Source: Corynebacterium bovis DSM 20582 = CIP 54.80 (GTDB lineage Bacteria; Actinomycetota; Actinomycetes; Mycobacteriales; Mycobacteriaceae). From it: 64,000 nucleotides of DNA. The DNA lies in the NCBI RefSeq assembly GCF_030408615.1, contig NZ_CP047187.1, forward strand, positions 2,418,001 to 2,482,000, given 5' to 3'. The notes under the pieces are model-generated. The model was not told the origin of the DNA, made no database searches, and saw nothing but the letters and a program-made list of their open reading frames with translations. Within the stretch, counting starts at the first letter, position 1. Each line of letters begins with the position of its first letter. Below are positions 23,189 through 32,232 of the stretch, one piece after another. A program made the position numbers and the translations under genes.

Positions 23189-23220
23189 ACGCCCCCCCCC
23201 CGCCTCACGGCGGGGGGCGT
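23189..23220 (+). terminator. GC-rich hairpin after emb
   Basis: ACGCCCCCC, more C residues and GCC pair with GGCGGGGGGCGT around a TCAC loop. A strong stem without a T tract, ~95 bases after emb; the likely end of the arabinan transcription unit. Confidence 0.6.
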
Positions 23221-23270
23221 TATGCGTTGGGGCGGGGCGGGACGGCGGCGGCCATTCCCGCCTCACGTCA

Positions 23271-23407
23271 CCGACTGGCAGTGCCAGGTCCCCCACGCCC
23301 GCCCCGCGTCGCCAACTGGCAGCGCCAGGTCACCCACGCCCGCCCCGCGCAGCCAACTGGCAGCGCCAGGTCAAAAAACGCGCCCTTTTTGACCCCCAAC
23401 TGCCAGT
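23271..23407. repeat. 41-bp tandem array ending in a 53-bp nested palindrome (left copy)
   Basis: ACTGGCA-GCCAGGTC units begin at 23274, 23315 and 23356 (41-bp period). The last is extended into a nested palindrome at 23355-23407: outer arms ACTGGCAG and CTGCCAGT, inner arms GGTCAAAAA and TTTTTGACC. A 53-bp copy with 49 identical bases lies at 35690-35742, so the pair brackets the A/T-rich island. It may be a REP-like host repeat or an attachment-type site. Confidence 0.85.
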
Positions 23408-23592
23408 AGTCCACACCGGACAGAAACGCCGCGCGCCACCACCGCCGCCAGCGCCCACGGACACAACATCACCGCCAGCGCCCACCCCCACCCCCGCACA
23501 GCAACACGCCTACGCCACCGGCCTGACCGAACGACCGACAGTCCGGGCTCGATAAGACGTGAGTCTCAGCCGGAGATCGACAGCATGGCGAG

Positions 23593-23946
23593 CTATGAAA
23601 GCTGAGACCTTCGTTGCGCACTGAGGGTCACACATGTGAGGAAGCAGACAACTGCGATTGCAAGCCTGCCGAACACCGTTGGATCAAAAACGGAAATCAC
23701 TATTGAAAATACCGTAAACAACATGCATAGACCCGCCCACCTCCACCGAATAGGGTTCGTGACTCCGTAAATTACCGCAGACAACCCCAAGGCAAAGGTA
23801 ACCACGGCATTAATCACGATGTAGGAGGTTGAGTAACTGGAGGACTCAATGTCTGATGAGCTGAGTACGCCGGCCGACAATATGATCATCAACCCTACGA
23901 TCACTGCGCCGAATTTACGACGCTCTGTGCGGTCTTCTGCGTCCAT
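23593..23946 (-). CDS. Small four-helix membrane protein
   Basis: The 117-residue protein has a charged N-terminus (MDAEDRTERRKFGAV) and four hydrophobic segments at about 13-28, 42-60, 68-86 and 92-110, with few loops. It resembles small integral membrane proteins of no known function. ATG 23946 was chosen because AGGAGG lies 5 bases upstream; the GTG one codon earlier is too close to it. Nothing nearby suggests a role. Codon use matches the island, not the host. Confidence 0.65.
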   Translation of the reverse strand: MDAEDRTERRKFGAVIVGLMIILSAGVLSSSDIESSSYSTSYIVINAVVTFALGLSAVIYGVTNPIRWRWAGLCMLFTVFSIVISVFDPTVFGRLAIAVVCFLTCVTLSAQRRSQLS

Positions 23947-24273
23947 CACATCCTCCTATCGGTGTGTCATTAGCAGCGATCTTCGCATACTGTCGGGTGA
24001 TCGGACCGAGCTCCGATCTTGATCCCCCTATCTGTTGCGACAGGCACAAGTACATGATGTCCGATTGAGATGAGACCTGGCACCCGTGCACACCAGGAGG
24101 AGTGGCGACCACCGTCCCGACGGGACCGCCGGCGATCTTAGCAATTCCCCCGAGTGCCGCTCGCTCCAGCGGCATGGTGCGCTGATGATCCTCGGGGGAC
24201 GGGCTGGATTGGTACGGATGTCGGACAGTCCCGTTGAAGAGGCTCCATCGGGGTGAGGTCGGATGGAGAGGTC

Positions 24274-24588
24274 TTAGCTCATGTTAGCGATGGGTCCTAG
24301 CACTGCGACCACCATGTAAAGCCAGGCTGCGGCAGCGAGGAAGAATCCTGTACTGAAGGCGGTGGCGATCAGACCGGCAGTGACACGTTTGGCGCGTGAC
24401 TGCGCTGATGCCGCTGTCCAGAAGAGAGCTGCTGCAATGAGCGGACCGACAATGACCGGGAGTAGCAGGCCTCCGAGTACTGATGAGTTCAGCACCGTGA
24501 GCGTGCCTAACCCCCCGAGGTAGAGGACCAGCACCCCACATATGAATCCTACTACTACCTGAAGAATTCTGGTCATGGAAGTATTCAT
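24274..24588 (-). CDS. Small membrane protein, three hydrophobic segments
   Basis: The 104-residue protein has hydrophobic stretches at about 8-30 (VVVGFICGVLVLYLGGLGTL), 38-58 and 70-97 with a basic loop (QSRAKRV) between the last two. It begins 13 bases after the stop of the frameshifted secreted gene at 24601, so the two probably formed an operon, perhaps a secreted effector and its membrane partner. GGAG touches the ATG at 24588; the in-frame ATG at 24576 is an alternative. Function unknown. Confidence 0.6.
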   Translation of the reverse strand: MNTSMTRILQVVVGFICGVLVLYLGGLGTLTVLNSSVLGGLLLPVIVGPLIAAALFWTAASAQSRAKRVTAGLIATAFSTGFFLAAAAWLYMVVAVLGPIANMS

Positions 24589-24600
24589 CTCCGGCTCTTA

Positions 24601-25229
24601 TCAGATAATGACGAGACGGCCATTGTCAGCTGCGGCATGACATTCGTTGACAGCTCCGGATCCGTGATTTTCGTGGCGCAGTACGACGTCCCGACCGGTC
24701 CGGTTGCTGGTACGGGCCATGTGTGTGGACCTCGGCGGACCTGGACGGTCGCGTTCGTGTGCCTGAGCGATTCTACGGGCGAGGTCTGCGTGTGATCTGA
24801 CTGTGGTTAGTGCTTGCCATATACAGTGACGGTCTGCGTCCTGGATGTTATCTCCGCTCGGTCCGGGGAATCGTTGACCTGATATACGCTCGGCTTCCTG
24901 AATTGCTGATTTCGCTCGCGTACAGTCTATAGGATTTGTTGCCCAGTCTTTGGCTTCGTTTATTCCCGGGTCGACACCATAGTTGTCTCCTGAGTCGCGA
25001 GTGGCGAGCCGGTTATGTTCGGAGTCTATAACCTCCTCGACTATGCGTTGTGGCGTTTTTTCGCTGTCGGGGACCCCTGTCTTCTACGTAACATCATCGT
25101 CTTTTGGATGATCCTATCGTAGGCTCCTGAGGCGGAGTCGGGTGTTGCTGTCGCTGCGGGGGCTTTGACTGTCGCGAGTGTGGTGATGGCCAAGAGAATG
25201 AGTGCACTGGCGTCTCGTTTGCGGAGCAT
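24601..25229 (-). pseudogene. Frameshifted secreted protein with a DAxRH...AHE C-terminal domain
   Basis: Frame 1 starts at ATG 25229 behind AAGGTG and encodes a signal peptide (LRKRDASALILLAITTLATV) and SASGAYDRIIQKTMML, then ends at 25041. A second frame, open from 25083 to the stop at 24601, continues as EKTPQRIVEEVIDSEHNRLA and carries GDNIQDADRHCIWQAL, DLARRIAQAHE and TSNRTGRDVVLRHE. One base of shift near 25083-25120 would join them into ~205 residues. From memory the DAxRHxxW...AHE...NxxGR pattern resembles the DUF6973-type domain of secreted bacterial proteins. Either a real frameshift mutation or a base error would explain this. Confidence 0.6.
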
Positions 25230-25786
25230 GAAGTCACACACCTTGAAGAAGAGAGTGGTTCCGATAGACGGTGATAAGCAACCCGCCGCACCCTAGTAAG
25301 GGCCGGCCTACCGAGCACCGGAACGCCATCCTGCGGCGAGCCTTGGAGCAAGCGGCAGCTCGCATGATCGCGAACCACGTCCGCGATCGCGTCAGAGAGC
25401 CGCCAACACTCTAGACCGAAGCGGTCGACCGGTCTTCGGTGACCGGTCGGCCGTTTCTCTATGCGCGATGGACAGTGTGGCGATTGCTCATCACGACCAA
25501 GGGGACACGACATGACGACTACGCGCTCTACGTCCTCGTTACCTGCTGCCACATGTGTTCTCCAGACCGGAACGTCACCACAACAACACTGAGCCGGACG
25601 AGTCAGTCACCGGCAGTGGCTCCGGGATAATGAAGAACGCCGGCGGCGGTGCTCGGAACGGTTGGTGGTGAGGGAGACAGTAGACAACGATCAAGCGTTG
25701 TTCCAGGATCGCACTACATAGCGTGCACGCTTGCACGATATAGCAAAGACTATTGATCAACTTCCGGCGATGACGAAAGGACTGAC

Positions 25787-25936
25787 ATGACTGAACAAGC
25801 CCCTGAACTTAGTAGAAGGAGGCGCCCCCGCGTCGCTCCGCGGCCCCTGGCGGTCTACGGGGCTGACTCGGGAGAGGTGTCGGCTCCATTGGCAGCGAAC
25901 CGGCCCCAAGCCTGGCGCCAGCGACTGAAGTGGTAG
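25787..25936 (+). CDS. Possible 49-residue protein
   Basis: ATG 25787 follows AAAGGA at a good distance and opens 49 codons (MTEQAPELSRRRRPRVAPRP, then LAVYGADSGEVSAPLAANRP). The product is basic and contains no hydrophobic segment. It may be the surviving 5' end of a longer gene, since its composition is unlike the surroundings. An inverted repeat (GTGCACGCTTGCAC) lies ~60 bases upstream. I do not recognise it. Confidence 0.3.
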   Translation: MTEQAPELSRRRRPRVAPRPLAVYGADSGEVSAPLAANRPQAWRQRLKW

Positions 25937-26376
25937 ACGAACCGGTGGTTCAGCTAAAATCTAGGATTTCCTTTTCATACAAGTAGAAACTCTCTCGTTT
26001 GAGCACGAACCGAAGGCAGCCCATCAGACCTCTCGTTGAACAGGCGCTGGAACCAACATACAGACGAGAAGGACACTAGATATCCTACGCGCCACCGTGG
26101 TTGAATTCACGGACTAGCGTGCTCGTGCGAGATACCATCCCTTCGTTAGTCTTGCTTGTGGTCACGGTTTCACACACTTCCTCCGGCCAGAAGCATGATA
26201 GTTACTAGCTTGAGGTCTATTGAGGTCTAAACCCTTCTCGGCAAGGAATAGGCAGGACAGCTGAACCAAGGATACGTAGCCAGCCGTAGGAGGCCATCAG
26301 AACCCGCTCCTAGCGGGCGGGTCGCGGGGAGGCTGCGTGACCTCACCGTCACGGGTGACGAAACAGCCGCTGGCCG

Positions 26377-26780
26377 GGATATGAGCCAGCTGTCTGCCAG
26401 ATCGCCGGTATCGCCTACCGACAATTCGACTAATGGACAAGAACCGGCGTGATCACCGCCAGTATCACCCCCGCCGCCGGTTCCGGGTCCGGCAAGCTCT
26501 ACGGCTTCCGCGGCACATCCGCATGATGAAGATGATCGCATTCCCGTTTGAGACCGGCCTGTCGCTGAAGGCGGTACGCACCGCTCTGAACACGCTGACA
26601 GACCTCGGTGTCGGCGACCAGGGTTCCACCTCACTGTTCGGCGACGGAACTACCATCAACCACTGCCGGACCTACGACGAGATCATCGACCTCCTCGCAG
26701 CAGGCCGGGAAGTCTTCAGCGTCGCCGTTCCCGTCCTCATCCAGAACCACCTCACCACCACAAGCACACCAAACCCCACA
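26377..26780 (+). pseudogene. Decayed MerR-family regulator, Rv1830 type (copy A)
   Basis: Frame 1 reads VCQIAGIAYRQFD, stop, WTRTGVITASITPAAGSGSG and KLYGFRG. After a frameshift near 26520 it continues as MIAFPFETGLSLKAVRTALN, GSTSLFGDGTTI and TYDEIIDLLAAGREVFSVAV. These segments match, in order, the helix-turn-helix and following region of the mycobacterial Rv1830-like MerR proteins as I remember them (QIAGITYRQLDYWART...AAGSGSQRLY...LFSDGTTVYECTSAEEVVDLLQGGQGVFGIAV). An in-frame TAA and the frameshift make it a pseudogene. A GTGACGAAACA start-like block and an inverted repeat precede it and are shared with copy B. Confidence 0.75.
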
Positions 26781-27418
26781 CAACAGCGACCGCAACGTGA
26801 GCGCAGCGGGGCAGGGCGGCTACAGCTAGCATCACGCGGCGCAAGGAGGAGCCTTCGACTGCACCTCTATCCGCCAGACAGACCACGGCCCCGTACAAGA
26901 GATTCATTGTACCGACCGACTGTGCCAACGTTGTAATAGTCTGGCATGCACCGTAGGTGGCGTTGATGCACGGGTGTTAACTGCATGGTTCCTGGCGGCG
27001 GGGTCCTCCCTGCTTGTCCATGGCAGGTACACCCCGTATGAGCGCAAGTTATCAACAGCCCCGGTGTGACGCCGCACGCATACCCCGTATCTGTTGGCGA
27101 CCTGCTCGCCGGCGACGAGTGCATCTGTTCGATACCGCAGCACCCTGATTGGCTACCTAAGCTACCAGCGATCCGGTGGAATCCAGCCTCCGTACGATAG
27201 TACGACTGGCCCACCAGGAGTCCGTGTTGCCGGCATAAGAGCGAGGCAGGTGGGGCTTCGCCGCGGCTACGCAAGAGTTGACGGGAATACACTAGGAGGA
27301 AGCATAGGATAGCCCTGCTCCCGCACAGACACACAGAGGACGAAGAGCTCGCAGTGGAGGAACAGGGCGTCCGATCAATCTGCCCCCCGTAGCAAACCAA
27401 CTACAGCGCACAACGCTC

Positions 27419-27545
27419 TCTCAGGCCGTCGGAACTACCTACCGACAGCGCAACTACTGGGCTCACCTCAGCCAACAACATCGCGATCTTCGGGCCGGAC
27501 CCGCGGCTTGCACAGCTGTCAGGGACAGCCGAACTCTAGATCTAC
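27419..27545 (+). pseudogene. Short MerR remnant (copy C)
   Basis: One frame reads SQAVGTTYRQRNYWAHLSQ, the counterpart of QIAGIAYRQFDYWTRTG in copy A. Only the recognition-helix region is left; the rest has lost similarity. It is the third trace of the same regulator in the island. Confidence 0.45.
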
Positions 27546-28239
27546 TGGTGGGAGTCAGCCATCTACGGCGCGGCGTAGTCTGCCCTGGTCACTAGTTGCA
27601 CGCAACTATTCGCTTCTGCCATCTAGCCGCGGCGATATCAGGATTGCCAACACCGCGCCTGCCAGCACAAATTATCAAAGGTAGACCAGGAACATCTCAC
27701 ATGATCGAATTCGCGTGCTGCACTCCTAGTGCTGGCCGTAGCAGTGATCTGGACGGCGGGCATTTCGACGCGATCGAGGATCACCTGACGTTCCCTTTGC
27801 ATCAGGGGTACCAAATGGGGGTACTGGAGTCACTCCATCATACAACATCTCCATACGCATATACGTGATCGACGTACCTTAAAGTACGCATGCCCCGAAG
27901 GTCGGAACGCCCAACCCCGTTGACCTCACATATCTCTATCGTCTCAATTGCGCAGCCGGGCAACGAAGTGATGCGATCATTACCCTAGCATGATATCTAT
28001 CTGTGAGGTTTCTACCTGCGCCGGGCCCACGTTTAAACTACTACAATGCAATCATTATATTAATTTCGTGATATACAACCGCGACCAGCCGACCCGAAAA
28101 AAATGTCGCGCGGACGGACAGGCTTGCCTAGAAGTGGTAGCGTGAGCATTACATCGCCGATTCCCATTCAGCAATCACGCCACCACGCTCGGTTTTGCTA
28201 TCGAACTCATTTTACACTGGAAGGGACTATCTTAAAAAG

Positions 28240-29850
28240 ATGCTCATCGATAGAATTGCTTCGCGCATAGCCGGGAAGGACTGTCAGCACGACGAATGGG
28301 TCACGGTGCTGGATTCGTCAGTACATCTAAGTGACCCGAAGTGTGCTCAAACTTTGCTCCAGAAGGCAGGAGAGCCGGCGACCGTACGCGACGACCCGCG
28401 TGTTACGACCCAGGTTGGCATTACTACTAAGGAGCAGATGGAACTGGCGCTCAGTATGGCACATACCGCTCAACCACGGTGGGAGCAGATGGGGATGAAC
28501 GCTAGGCGTACCATCATCGAAGCGGTGCGACAGGCCATTATTTCTGAATTCGATACATTTATTGAACTAGTTTGCCGTGAAGGGCATCCACGAAGCCTAG
28601 CAGAGTGGGAGTTGCAGGGCGCCTTATCGATGACAAGTCCTGAGAGTGTGGATACTGCCTGTCACTTCATGAAACACCAAGTAGTAGTAGATGGTCGAGA
28701 GATCACTGTTCAGCGGCGTAGCGATGGCGTGGTGGGCTTCCATCCGCCTAAGAATGCTCCCGCATCGAGCTCCATGCTAGGCCTACTTGTTCTCCTTGCC
28801 GGGAACGCAGTAGTGATGAAGGCGCCAAGGAGCCATCCTGCAGCTGTTTCTTGGTTGTGGTCAACCATCATCGAACCCACCCTGAGAGAACACGGTGCAT
28901 CAGAGGGCTTAGTCGCAGTTACCTGCGGAAGACCAGATGAAATACTGAAGCAATGGGTCGATAGTAAGTATTGCAATGACATCTTCTATATAGGAGGCTC
29001 TCAATACGGATTTGAATGGGAACGCCGTGCCATCGCAGCAGGAAAGAAGCCGGTCCTCGAGCTAGAGGGAAATGATCATTTGATTGTTACCGGGACCGCG
29101 GATGTTAATGCGGCGGCAGAGTCGGCGAACGAATGTTTCTACGGATCTGGTCAGATATGCATGGTACCGAAAAATGTGTGGGTCGAGGAATCTATCGCGT
29201 CGGAATTCATCGAATGTCTGAAGAACCTTGCAGGCGAGCTCTCTCCCGGACCGGTCACCGCTCCCGGCAATAGGCTATCTCCGGTATTGAGGGCTGACGA
29301 GATGTTTGAGGTCATGGCAGACGCCGTCGATGCAGGAAGTAGCGTCGTGACCGGCGGGTACCGTGTCAACATCGATAACGTTCGCGACGAGAATAAAATC
29401 TTTGTCAGACCTACGGTACTGTCCATCGAAGACATCCAAATCGCCGAAGGTCTGAGATGTATTGAAGAAGAGACGTTCTTCCCTCTTCTGCAAGTGGTCA
29501 CATACCATAAGCGGGAGCTAGACCGTGTACTTCAGATAGTAAATACATCTGCCCACGGCTTGCGGGCGTCGATCTGGAGTGATGATGACCATGAGATCAA
29601 ACGCTTCGTTGAAACAGTATCTAACTGCGGAATTCTTAAAATCAACGACAGCCATACTGGAATGACTAAGGGAATGCCTACACATGGGGGCACTGGCGTG
29701 ACCGGAGGGGCGTTCGGTGAGTTAAATATGCCCATGGTTCGAACATCACATGCGCAGGCCGTTGTGAACGCTACGGGTGCAAACCGCAACGGATCGAGTT
29801 CAGGAGCGGACTACATTACCTACCTCGAGCGAGAAGGGAACGGTCGTTAG
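28240..29850 (+). CDS. Aldehyde dehydrogenase superfamily protein (possible acyl-thioester reductase)
   Basis: First gene of the five-gene island operon, 536 residues from ATG 28240 (an in-frame TTG at 28195 would add 15). The ALDH fold is clear: oxyanion Asn in PPKNAPASS (near 172), Lys in AGNAVVMKAPRS, a Gly-rich turn YIGGSQYG, catalytic Glu in VLELEGND (about 274), catalytic Cys in SGQICMVPK (about 307). The usual ELGG is ELEG, the NAD-region sequences are unusual, and an extra N-terminal ~60 residues is present. In families such as LuxC, ALDH-fold enzymes reduce acyl thioesters to aldehydes. In an operon with an aminotransferase that direction is attractive, but it is inference. The next gene starts 2 bases after its stop. 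Confidence 0.85.
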   Translation: MLIDRIASRIAGKDCQHDEWVTVLDSSVHLSDPKCAQTLLQKAGEPATVRDDPRVTTQVGITTKEQMELALSMAHTAQPRWEQMGMNARRTIIEAVRQAIISEFDTFIELVCREGHPRSLAEWELQGALSMTSPESVDTACHFMKHQVVVDGREITVQRRSDGVVGFHPPKNAPASSSMLGLLVLLAGNAVVMKAPRSHPAAVSWLWSTIIEPTLREHGASEGLVAVTCGRPDEILKQWVDSKYCNDIFYIGGSQYGFEWERRAIAAGKKPVLELEGNDHLIVTGTADVNAAAESANECFYGSGQICMVPKNVWVEESIASEFIECLKNLAGELSPGPVTAPGNRLSPVLRADEMFEVMADAVDAGSSVVTGGYRVNIDNVRDENKIFVRPTVLSIEDIQIAEGLRCIEEETFFPLLQVVTYHKRELDRVLQIVNTSAHGLRASIWSDDDHEIKRFVETVSNCGILKINDSHTGMTKGMPTHGGTGVTGGAFGELNMPMVRTSHAQAVVNATGANRNGSSSGADYITYLEREGNGR

Positions 29851-29852
29851 AG

Positions 29853-30986
29853 ATGAAGCAGTTGGATTATGTCCGCGGATTTTGTGAAGCAGAGTTCCCG
29901 GGAAGCATTTCGGCGATCGAAAGTGGAGAAGTAAACGGCGCCGTCCCGAAGGACGTCGCCGACCATATGCGACGCACTGGGCTTCCCGGGGCCCTCGTAC
30001 CGGCGTCTAGTGGTGGTCGTGGCTTGAGCGCAGTTCAAGCTCTCCGCATCGCAGTTGGGCTTGGTTCAGCATCTGCCTCGGTAGCGGTCGCTTTCGCCAT
30101 GCATGGCTTTTCTGTAGCGACTGTCGCCTCTCTTGAAGAAGATGAGTCCCGAGGTACATTGAAGCGTGTTGCTACAGAGAACCTATTGATGTGCAGTGCA
30201 TTTTCCGAGGGGCGCCACGGCCAATCGCTGCGTCAGCCTAGCGTTGCTGCAGTACGCTCCAAAGACGGATATTGGCTTCTTAATGGAAGCAAGAAGCCGT
30301 GCACGTTAGCTGAAAACTGCGACATTGTTACTGCGGGGATCGGCGTTGAATCAGACAGTTCCCAAGCATTACATCAGCTCGCGTTTGCGGTATTCGATCG
30401 TGACGGTGATGGGATTAGTTCCCGACCATTCTGGGGCAATGACGTTATTCAAGGGGCTGGCAGTGATGAGCTAGTTTTCAGAAACGTCAAGGTGAGCGAC
30501 CGGGATATATATCTGATCGATTCCCAAACTGCAAAGAGTGACCGTCTAGATATTTTGGGAACCGCCTGGTTCACGCTCGTTCTCATCGGAGGCTACGCCG
30601 GCGTCGCCTTGGCAACAATCGAGCAATTGTACAGGTTAGGGCGAGGGAAGACGGAATCCCGGGCTGCTGCGCTTGCCGCCGCGGCGGGCGATATCGAATC
30701 CGTCCTATTGGCGTCTGAGACGATATCGCAGAGCATAGACACACGTATTGGGTACGATACACTGTATTCCATACTGCAAACTAGGTACACGTTAGAGAGG
30801 ACGCTAACGAGGCACCGACAGGAGCTCGAACGACTGGCCGGAGGGTCGGAATTTATCCGCCCCTCGACGTTAACAACCCGAACTCGCAGCACGCAAGCGC
30901 TCCAGTTCCACCCACCGTTTTGGCGAGACCAATTTTCCGAAATTAACAGGTTCAGAGAGGAGGGGAAGACCTTTGGCTTCCTCTGA
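29853..30986 (+). CDS. Acyl-CoA dehydrogenase-superfamily flavoprotein (possible monooxygenase)
   Basis: The 377-residue protein has the ACAD layout: an N-terminal helical domain with TGLPGALVPASSGGRGLSAV, a central beta domain (SAFSEGRHGQSL, DGYWLLNGSKKPCT, DELVFRNVKVSD) and a C-terminal helical bundle ending HPPFWRDQFSEINRFREEGK. I see no clear counterpart of the dehydrogenase catalytic base motif, and a flavin reductase is encoded in the same operon. That combination is known for two-component monooxygenases of this fold (for example isobutylamine N-hydroxylase and DszC). N- or C-oxygenation is therefore plausible; simple alpha,beta-dehydrogenation remains possible. It overlaps the aminotransferase gene by 14 bases. 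Confidence 0.85.
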   Translation: MKQLDYVRGFCEAEFPGSISAIESGEVNGAVPKDVADHMRRTGLPGALVPASSGGRGLSAVQALRIAVGLGSASASVAVAFAMHGFSVATVASLEEDESRGTLKRVATENLLMCSAFSEGRHGQSLRQPSVAAVRSKDGYWLLNGSKKPCTLAENCDIVTAGIGVESDSSQALHQLAFAVFDRDGDGISSRPFWGNDVIQGAGSDELVFRNVKVSDRDIYLIDSQTAKSDRLDILGTAWFTLVLIGGYAGVALATIEQLYRLGRGKTESRAAALAAAAGDIESVLLASETISQSIDTRIGYDTLYSILQTRYTLERTLTRHRQELERLAGGSEFIRPSTLTTRTRSTQALQFHPPFWRDQFSEINRFREEGKTFGFL

Positions 30987-32232
30987 CAGAGTCGTAACTG
31001 ATAACGAAGCTCGATTGGCAGATCTATGCCGACGTCACACCAGCACAGACCGAGCAGAAATGACGGAGCTGTGGGGTGTGGGATACGAACATCATGTCGA
31101 AGGTGAATGGATCGTCTCCACCAATGGTCGGCGATTCCTTAACATGGCTGGGTATGGTACCCAACTGCTGGGCACTCAAAATCATGACGTTATCGATCGG
31201 GTGGTTGAGCAGATCCACCGCCAGTCATTGTCGTGCCGCAGTATGGAATCCGAAGTCACTGTAGAAGCTGCCGAAATGTTGGCTAAGCTGTCTCCGCAGG
31301 GCCTCGACAAGGTATTCTTTACTAATTCCGGCGCAGAAGCTGTTGAAGCGGCGATCAAGTTCGCGCGCGCAGCCGGATATAAGCGGTTTGTCGTAGCAGC
31401 GGATGGATATCATGGCAAGTCAATTGGGGCACTGAGCGTAACTGGTCGAGACTACTACCAGGAGCCTTTTCGTCCGCTAATGCCTGGAGTCCAACGGGTT
31501 CCGTTTAATGATATCGAAGCTCTATCACGTGTAGTAAGCGACGACGTAGCTGTCATTCTAGAGCCAGTGCAGGGCGAAGCTGGTGTTGTCATTCCGGATT
31601 CGGGCTATCTTGCCGCGGTTCGGCAGCTGTGCGACCAAACCGGAGCGTTGCTGATTGTCGACGAGATTCAGACTGGGCTCGGACGATGTGGCTGCATGTG
31701 GAGGTCTGCACCTGTAGTGCCCGACATCCTCCTCACCGGGAAGACTCTGTCTGGGGGCGTGATTCCGGTCGCCGCCGTGGTCACTTCGGCGGAGCTCTAC
31801 GAGCCGTTCGACCGAGATCTGTTCCTGCATGCGTCAACGTTCGGAGGGTCTCCAGTTGCATGCAGCGCCGTCCTCGCGACACTGGAAAAGCTTGTGGCCG
31901 ATGATGTTCCCGACCGTTCTCTCAGGCTGGGAGAACAGCTAGAGAGGATTTTCCGCGAGATCACCCAGTCTGGCAAAGACGGTGCGAGCAGTGGACGGTA
32001 CCCGCACCTAACAAGTGTGAGAGGGGAGGGTAGTCTGTGGGCGATGGAGTTTATCGATGAAACTGCTGCAGGAGCATTTTATTCTGCTCTTGTTCATCAT
32101 GGCGTAGTAGCGAATCATTCGCTAAACGCAAGTAACATCGTTCGTTTCACGCCAAGTGCATACATTGGCGAAAGGGAGCTCATGCATTTTCGATCTGCAC
32201 TTAAGAACGCGCTGGAGGCATCAAATGCGTAA
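30973..32232 (+). CDS. Class III PLP-dependent aminotransferase
   Basis: The 419-residue enzyme has the complete class III set: NSGAEAVEAAIKFARAAGYK (phosphate/cofactor loop), DGYHGKSIGALSVTGRDYY, EPVQGEAGVVIPDSGYL, the cofactor-binding Asp in LLIVDEIQTGLGR (Asp230) and the Schiff-base Lys in LLTGKTLSGG (Lys257). It is close in layout to acetylornithine, GABA and omega-amino aminotransferases, so it should interconvert an aldehyde or ketone with an amine. TTG 30973 is the start because AGGAGGGG lies 8 bases upstream; it overlaps the previous gene. Its place after an ALDH suggests amination of the aldehyde formed there. Confidence 0.93.
   Translation: MASSDRVVTDNEARLADLCRRHTSTDRAEMTELWGVGYEHHVEGEWIVSTNGRRFLNMAGYGTQLLGTQNHDVIDRVVEQIHRQSLSCRSMESEVTVEAAEMLAKLSPQGLDKVFFTNSGAEAVEAAIKFARAAGYKRFVVAADGYHGKSIGALSVTGRDYYQEPFRPLMPGVQRVPFNDIEALSRVVSDDVAVILEPVQGEAGVVIPDSGYLAAVRQLCDQTGALLIVDEIQTGLGRCGCMWRSAPVVPDILLTGKTLSGGVIPVAAVVTSAELYEPFDRDLFLHASTFGGSPVACSAVLATLEKLVADDVPDRSLRLGEQLERIFREITQSGKDGASSGRYPHLTSVRGEGSLWAMEFIDETAAGAFYSALVHHGVVANHSLNASNIVRFTPSAYIGERELMHFRSALKNALEASNA

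Larger units (their letters stand above)
25230..28239. other. Gene-poor, decayed part of the island
   Basis: This 3-kb stretch has no intact gene of normal size. It holds a 49-codon reading frame and two MerR remnants, listed separately. Other open frames run antisense or across these remnants and look like noise. Stop codons are frequent in all frames. Confidence 0.6.

Noticed and set aside
19657..23208. A 1183-codon open frame antisense to emb
   Set aside because: Arg/Gly/Asp-rich composition with no domain; typical shadow of a high-GC gene.
23271..23407. CRISPR array
   Set aside because: Only three units with a 41-bp period and no distinct spacers; nested palindromes and no cas genes.
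23915..24175. 86-codon minus-strand frame next to the four-helix protein
   Set aside because: It overlaps that gene's Shine-Dalgarno and start, and has no good ribosome-binding site of its own.
26867..27400. 177-codon minus-strand frame in the decayed region
   Set aside because: Cys/Ser/Gly-rich with no conserved pattern; a competing frame looks no better.
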